Positions 52,619 through 55,926 of a stretch of 55,926 bases of DNA are shown one piece after another. The DNA lies in contig CALQSQ010000029.1 in NCBI GenBank assembly GCA_943333275.1, forward strand, positions 1-55,926, read 5' to 3'. The stretch comes from Akkermansia muciniphila. Lineage in GTDB: Bacteria; Verrucomicrobiota; Verrucomicrobiia; Verrucomicrobiales; V1-33. A program made the translations under genes and the position numbers. The notes under the pieces are model-generated. The model had not been told where the DNA came from, made no database searches, and saw only the letters and a list, made by a program, of their open reading frames with translations. Each line of letters begins with the position of its first letter. The first letter of the stretch is position 1.

Positions 52619-54308
52619 GAGACTACTGATCGAAACAGCACTGGAGAGCGGTTGCCCGGATCAAGACGCCCTCCAACAGGCGCTGCAGGGGGCTTCCGCC
52701 AACGGTGGTAAATTTATCGATGCTATTCTCGACGCGGAAATTCTGCCAGACGAGGCAAGCTTTTTCCTATCCCTGAGCAATCGCCTGAAGATGCCATTCC
52801 AAGCTGCTCCTCAGACAGAGTCCACGCCCCCGCATGGCAGGCTCCCTGCTCGCCTGGCCCTGCGTCACCGCGTCCTGCCTGGCGTGACTGATAATGCCAG
52901 CCTGCAATTGCTTACCTATGATCCCTTTGATCTCGAAGCACGTCAAATGGCCGGACAACGGATTGATCAAAATGTGACCTGGATTCTCTCGACAAGAACC
53001 GCCATTCTCGAAGCCCTGCGATCCGGCTACGGAGTGGGTGCGGCGCGATTTGACGAATTAATCGAGGAAAAACATCTGGAAGCGGAACCCGACGCCTTGC
53101 GCCAGGAGGTTACTGTGCTCGGTGACAACGAGGAGGCCACGATCATGAGTTTCGTGAATCAAATATTCAGCGAAGCCATTCGAGAGAGGGCCACCGACAT
53201 CCACATCGAGCCATTGGAGAACGATCTGCGCATTCGCTATCGTGTAGACGGCTCCCTTAACGAAGTTGCCGTGCCCCCCAACGTGCGCATGTTGCAGAAT
53301 TCTCTGGTCTCCCGGCTCAAGATCATGGCCCACTTGGACATCGCCGAACGACGCCTGCCGCAGGATGGACGGCTGAATCTGGAACTGGAAGGGCAGCGAT
53401 ACGATGTTCGCATTGCCACTATTCCCTCCGTCAATGGCGAAAGTGTAAGCCTTCGTTTATTGGGCCGTGAACGGTTGGATTTGCCGGGGTTGGGCATGTC
53501 CGCCGCCCTGGAGACGCGCATTCGAGAATTGTTGGCGCTGCCCAATGGAATCATTTTGGTTACTGGACCAACCGGTTGCGGTAAATCGAGCACGCTCTAC
53601 ACCTTTCTGCGCGAACTCAACACCAAGGAGCGTCGCATCGTAACCATAGAAGATCCGGTTGAAAACAAGCTCGATGGTGTGGTGCAAATTGCGGTCAAAC
53701 CGGAAATTAATCTCACTTTCGCCGTGGGATTGCGCAGCATCCTGCGTGGAGATCCCAACGTTATTATGGTGGGGGAAATGCGCGACCTTGAGACCACGGA
53801 AATCGCCATCAGGGGCGCCCTCACAGGTCACCTGGTATTCAGCACGCTGCACACCAACGACGCTGTCGGTGGTATCTCCCGACTGCTCGACATGGGAATA
53901 GAACCATTTCTGATCGCTTCCTCCGTTCGCGCTTTCCTGGCCCAACGGCTGGTCAGGCGGCTGTGCCCCCATTGTTCACAGCCAGCTCCGCTGGCCCAAT
54001 ACCCACCTCATTATCTGGAGTCGATTAATTTTCCCATCGCACAAAAGCAACACATCCTGCTGCCCGTCGGATGCCGTGAATGCCGGGGCACGGGTTATCG
54101 AGGGCGGATGGCCCTGATTGAGGTCTGTGTGGTTACTCCGGAAATCCAGGAACTTACCACGGATCGCGCCGCGGCCTCCGTCCTTCGCAGCAAGGCGATT
54201 GAAGAAGGCATGATCCCCATGCGGGAATACGGTTGGGCCAAGGTTGTTTCAGGAGAGACGACCATCGATGAAGTTATTTCCGTGACCGCTGCGGACCATT
54301 CTGCATAA
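52605..54308 (+). CDS. gspE: Type II secretion ATPase
   Basis: GspE powers pseudopilus assembly in the cytoplasm. The 567-residue protein has the N1/N2 domains, a linker, and the ATPase core: Walker A GPTGCGKSST with Lys327, Asp box TIEDPVE, Walker B-like IMVGEMRD, and His box TGHLVFSTLHTNDA. The Walker B Arg-Asp-Gly pattern reads GEMRD where GEIRD is usual. The zinc domain has CPHC and CREC. It starts inside the end of gspD (14-base overlap). Confidence 0.95.
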   Translation: MKPVERLLIETALESGCPDQDALQQALQGASANGGKFIDAILDAEILPDEASFFLSLSNRLKMPFQAAPQTESTPPHGRLPARLALRHRVLPGVTDNASLQLLTYDPFDLEARQMAGQRIDQNVTWILSTRTAILEALRSGYGVGAARFDELIEEKHLEAEPDALRQEVTVLGDNEEATIMSFVNQIFSEAIRERATDIHIEPLENDLRIRYRVDGSLNEVAVPPNVRMLQNSLVSRLKIMAHLDIAERRLPQDGRLNLELEGQRYDVRIATIPSVNGESVSLRLLGRERLDLPGLGMSAALETRIRELLALPNGIILVTGPTGCGKSSTLYTFLRELNTKERRIVTIEDPVENKLDGVVQIAVKPEINLTFAVGLRSILRGDPNVIMVGEMRDLETTEIAIRGALTGHLVFSTLHTNDAVGGISRLLDMGIEPFLIASSVRAFLAQRLVRRLCPHCSQPAPLAQYPPHYLESINFPIAQKQHILLPVGCRECRGTGYRGRMALIEVCVVTPEIQELTTDRAAASVLRSKAIEEGMIPMREYGWAKVVSGETTIDEVISVTAADHSA

Positions 54309-54311
54309 CCC

Positions 54312-55544
54312 ATGCCGCTTTTCACTTTTGAGGCCCTTTCCGCCACTGGAGAATCCATCCAGGGCACGGTTGATGCCACTTCACGGGGCGATGCCTACCG
54401 CCAGATTGAAGCCCGCCAACTCGCCCCTGTCGAAATCGCCGAACAGGAAGGGGAGGCCGGAGTGAAGAATCCCACCATTGGAGAGGAGGGCCCTTTGCGG
54501 CTGAAGAAAAGTCATCTGATATTCTTTACCAGTGAGTTGGCCGACCTGATTGATGCCGGATTGCCAGTTCAGCAGGCGCTCAATGTCATGGCTGACAGAC
54601 AACAGGATCCGATCATCAGAAAGACAGGAAATCGTCTGCGCCACTTTCTGCGTGATGGCGAGACGCTGGCTGCGTGCTTCCGGCAGACTTCCAGCAGCTT
54701 CGACGACTTGTATATTTCGTTGATCTCCGCTGGTGAGACTTCCGGCACCCTGGCGGGCGTGTTGCACCGCATGGCGCAAAGTCTGACCCAGCTTAATGAT
54801 CTTCGCCGCAGATTTGTGGCGGCCCTGGTGTATCCGGCCTTCATGATTGGTGCTTGTGCGCTTCTCATGGGGGTGTTTGTTCTTGTATTGGTGCCGCAGC
54901 TGACGAGCCTGCTGTCCAAGACCGGCCAGGAACTTCCGGCGATCACACAAATGTTGCTTGGATTCAGCGGATTCTGCACAAGTCATTTACTCGCCATACT
55001 GGGTGGCGCTTTTGCGGTCGTCATTTGTTTCCGGGGGCTCATTGCCACCAAGGCAGGGAGGCTCTGGTGGGATCGATTCAAAATGAAGCTACCGTTGATA
55101 GGACCAATCATCGAGACGAGTTTTTACGCCAGTTTCACGCAAGCCCTCGGCAATCTCGTTTCCAATGGTGTCCCACTTCTCTCATCGCTTAATCTGCTTG
55201 CCAAGGGAACGACGAACCGGTTTTTCCGGGAACGTCTTTCACAAGTTGTGGAAGCCGTGTCATCGGGCGATCCACTCTCCACCTCGCTGCGTTCGTCGGG
55301 AAATTTCCAACCCTTGATGACGGATATCATAGCGGTTGGTGAACAGACGTCACATCTTGCCCGTGCCCTTCAGAAAGCCGCAGCCCGTTACGACAAGGAA
55401 CTTGACGTCCGTATCAAGCGGCTGACCGCTTTGATCTCGCCCGCGATCATTACCTTTCTTGCTGTTGTGGTCACGATTATAGCCTACTGCATCGTGTCGT
55501 CCATTTTCTCTGCGGTTTCCGGCATCCGGGCACAGACCGGATAA
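54312..55544 (+). CDS. gspF: Type II secretion inner-membrane platform protein
   Basis: GspF anchors the pseudopilus assembly platform. The 410-residue protein has two similar cytoplasmic four-helix domains and three membrane segments (about 175-195, 223-242 and 375-400). The typical start MPLFTFEALSATGESIQGTV and blocks such as LADLIDAGLPVQQAL and GETLAACFRQ are present. It begins 3 bases after gspE and is the last gene. No gspO prepilin peptidase or gspC follows. Confidence 0.93.
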   Translation: MPLFTFEALSATGESIQGTVDATSRGDAYRQIEARQLAPVEIAEQEGEAGVKNPTIGEEGPLRLKKSHLIFFTSELADLIDAGLPVQQALNVMADRQQDPIIRKTGNRLRHFLRDGETLAACFRQTSSSFDDLYISLISAGETSGTLAGVLHRMAQSLTQLNDLRRRFVAALVYPAFMIGACALLMGVFVLVLVPQLTSLLSKTGQELPAITQMLLGFSGFCTSHLLAILGGAFAVVICFRGLIATKAGRLWWDRFKMKLPLIGPIIETSFYASFTQALGNLVSNGVPLLSSLNLLAKGTTNRFFRERLSQVVEAVSSGDPLSTSLRSSGNFQPLMTDIIAVGEQTSHLARALQKAAARYDKELDVRIKRLTALISPAIITFLAVVVTIIAYCIVSSIFSAVSGIRAQTG

Positions 55545-55557
55545 TTCGGTATAAGGG

Positions 55558-55606
55558 CGGGATTTGTCCCGAGGTGAAAAAAGTGCACTTTTTTTGCAAC
55601 TTCACC
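55558..55606. terminator. Nested hairpins and an 18-base palindrome after gspF
   Basis: Right after the gspF stop comes a small hairpin CGGGA-TTTG-TCCCG (55558-55571). Then the perfect palindrome AAAAAAGTGCACTTTTTT lies at 55577-55594, inside arms GGTGAA (55573-55578) and TTCACC (55601-55606). The T-run at 55589-55595 could end transcription of the operon. The perfect GTGCAC centre also suits a dimeric DNA-binding protein. Confidence 0.45.
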
Positions 55607-55660
55607 CCGTGAATTGCGAATACGTACATGAAGAGTCTTGCGAGTGCGGACTTTGAGGTG

Positions 55661-55688
55661 CGCCGCCCAAATAAGTGGGCGGGCGGCG
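55661..55688. repeat. GC-rich hairpin
   Basis: CGCCGCCC (55661-55668) pairs with GGGCGGCG (55681-55688) over a 12-base loop. It lies in the gene-free stretch before the transposase. Confidence 0.5.
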
Positions 55689-55714
55689 TGCCTTCCCTTT
55701 TCCCCCCCCGAACG

Positions 55715-55765
55715 AACGTCTGGAGTGAGCGCTCCGCTCCCCCCCCCCGGCTTGCTCCAGACGTT
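55715..55765. repeat. Inverted repeat with 11-base perfect arms
   Basis: AACGTCTGGAG (55715-55725) and CTCCAGACGTT (55755-55765) flank a 29-base loop that contains a run of about ten C. It lies 70 bases upstream of the transposase start and may be part of a mobile element end or a folded repeat such as an attC-like or REP-like unit. Confidence 0.55.
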
Positions 55766-55834
55766 GCGTTTTAATAATCGGCGCTACGGGAATTGGTGGG
55801 GAGACTTTAAGGTGGATGGAGCCAAGGGTGAGGG

Positions 55835-55926
55835 ATGGACTCACTCTCGATCGAAGAATTTTATGGCCAATCCATTGGAGTCAAGGCTCCTTGGAAGGTT
55901 GCCAGCGTATCAATTCTGGGCGAACT
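55835..55926 (+). CDS. ISL3-like transposase, N-terminal fragment at window edge
   Basis: The frame starting at ATG 55835 is open to the window end (30 codons). It reads MDSLSIEEFYGQSIGVKAPW and then KVASVSI, which resembles the start of ISL3-family transposases, where a LYxxxLGxxxPWxVxxVxL pattern is common. The upstream AGGGTGAGGG is purine-rich and could serve as a ribosome binding site. The end is cut, so no catalytic residues or terminal repeats can be seen. A second overlapping frame is also open, so the call is tentative. Confidence 0.55.
   Translation, partial: MDSLSIEEFYGQSIGVKAPWKVASVSILGE

Noticed and set aside
54381..54986. Minus-strand frame of 201 codons inside gspF
   Set aside because: Antisense to a well-matched GspF; no family resemblance.

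Overview
The window looks like a chromosomal segment of a Verrucomicrobiota bacterium, probably Verrucomicrobiales. The evidence is family-level: a Minf_1886-type protein, a GloVer tandem-repeat protein, paired large proteins with 'W..xDPxxAxxW' helical repeats, a giant metzincin/Calx-beta/PA14 exoprotein, an N-terminal 'NPYAxPQ' motif, and a compact type II secretion operon. No rRNA, tRNA, CRISPR array or prophage was recognised. Almost all gene starts that I inspected lack a Shine-Dalgarno sequence.

Layout. Positions 1-5671 hold housekeeping genes: a sugar-phosphate mutase cut by the window edge, a glutaredoxin, a membrane-anchored protein of unknown function, TatD-like hydrolase, SufE, Lgt and a DCC thiol-disulfide protein. 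A secreted S9 peptidase follows (5672-7957). Positions 8000-11840 are a minus-strand unit pheS-hemX-hemA-hemC, the start of tetrapyrrole synthesis. Positions 12057-20959 are accessory: Minf_1886, a tiny membrane protein, a secreted protein, a GloVer gene with an in-frame stop, a frameshifted gene, two tandem paralogous repeat proteins, and a di-haem c-type oxidoreductase. Then come mtnA, a 2356-residue secreted metalloprotease-like protein behind a near-consensus promoter with almost no leader, and a flavin-dependent halogenase-like enzyme.

Positions 30741-39285 hold serS, a stand-alone AddA-like helicase-nuclease, a hybrid histidine kinase, and dxr and cdsA. Positions 39600-44567 are small genes: RDD membrane protein, two conserved unknowns, 5-formyl-THF cyclo-ligase, azurin-like cupredoxin, GAF protein, DUF2237 and a DUF3616 lipoprotein. 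Positions 44783-55544 are one tightly coupled type II secretion operon in the order G-H-I-J-K-L-M-x-D-E-F, where x is a periplasmic protein I do not recognise. The right edge has several hairpins and the start of an ISL3-like transposase.

The exported proteins (S9 peptidase, giant protein, cytochrome, cupredoxin, repeat proteins) are plausible clients of the Sec and type II pathways, but no client link is shown by the sequence. The most unusual items are the two adjacent broken genes, the tandem repeat-protein pair, the giant exoprotein with its near-leaderless promoter, the halogenase-like enzyme, and the unknown type II operon member.
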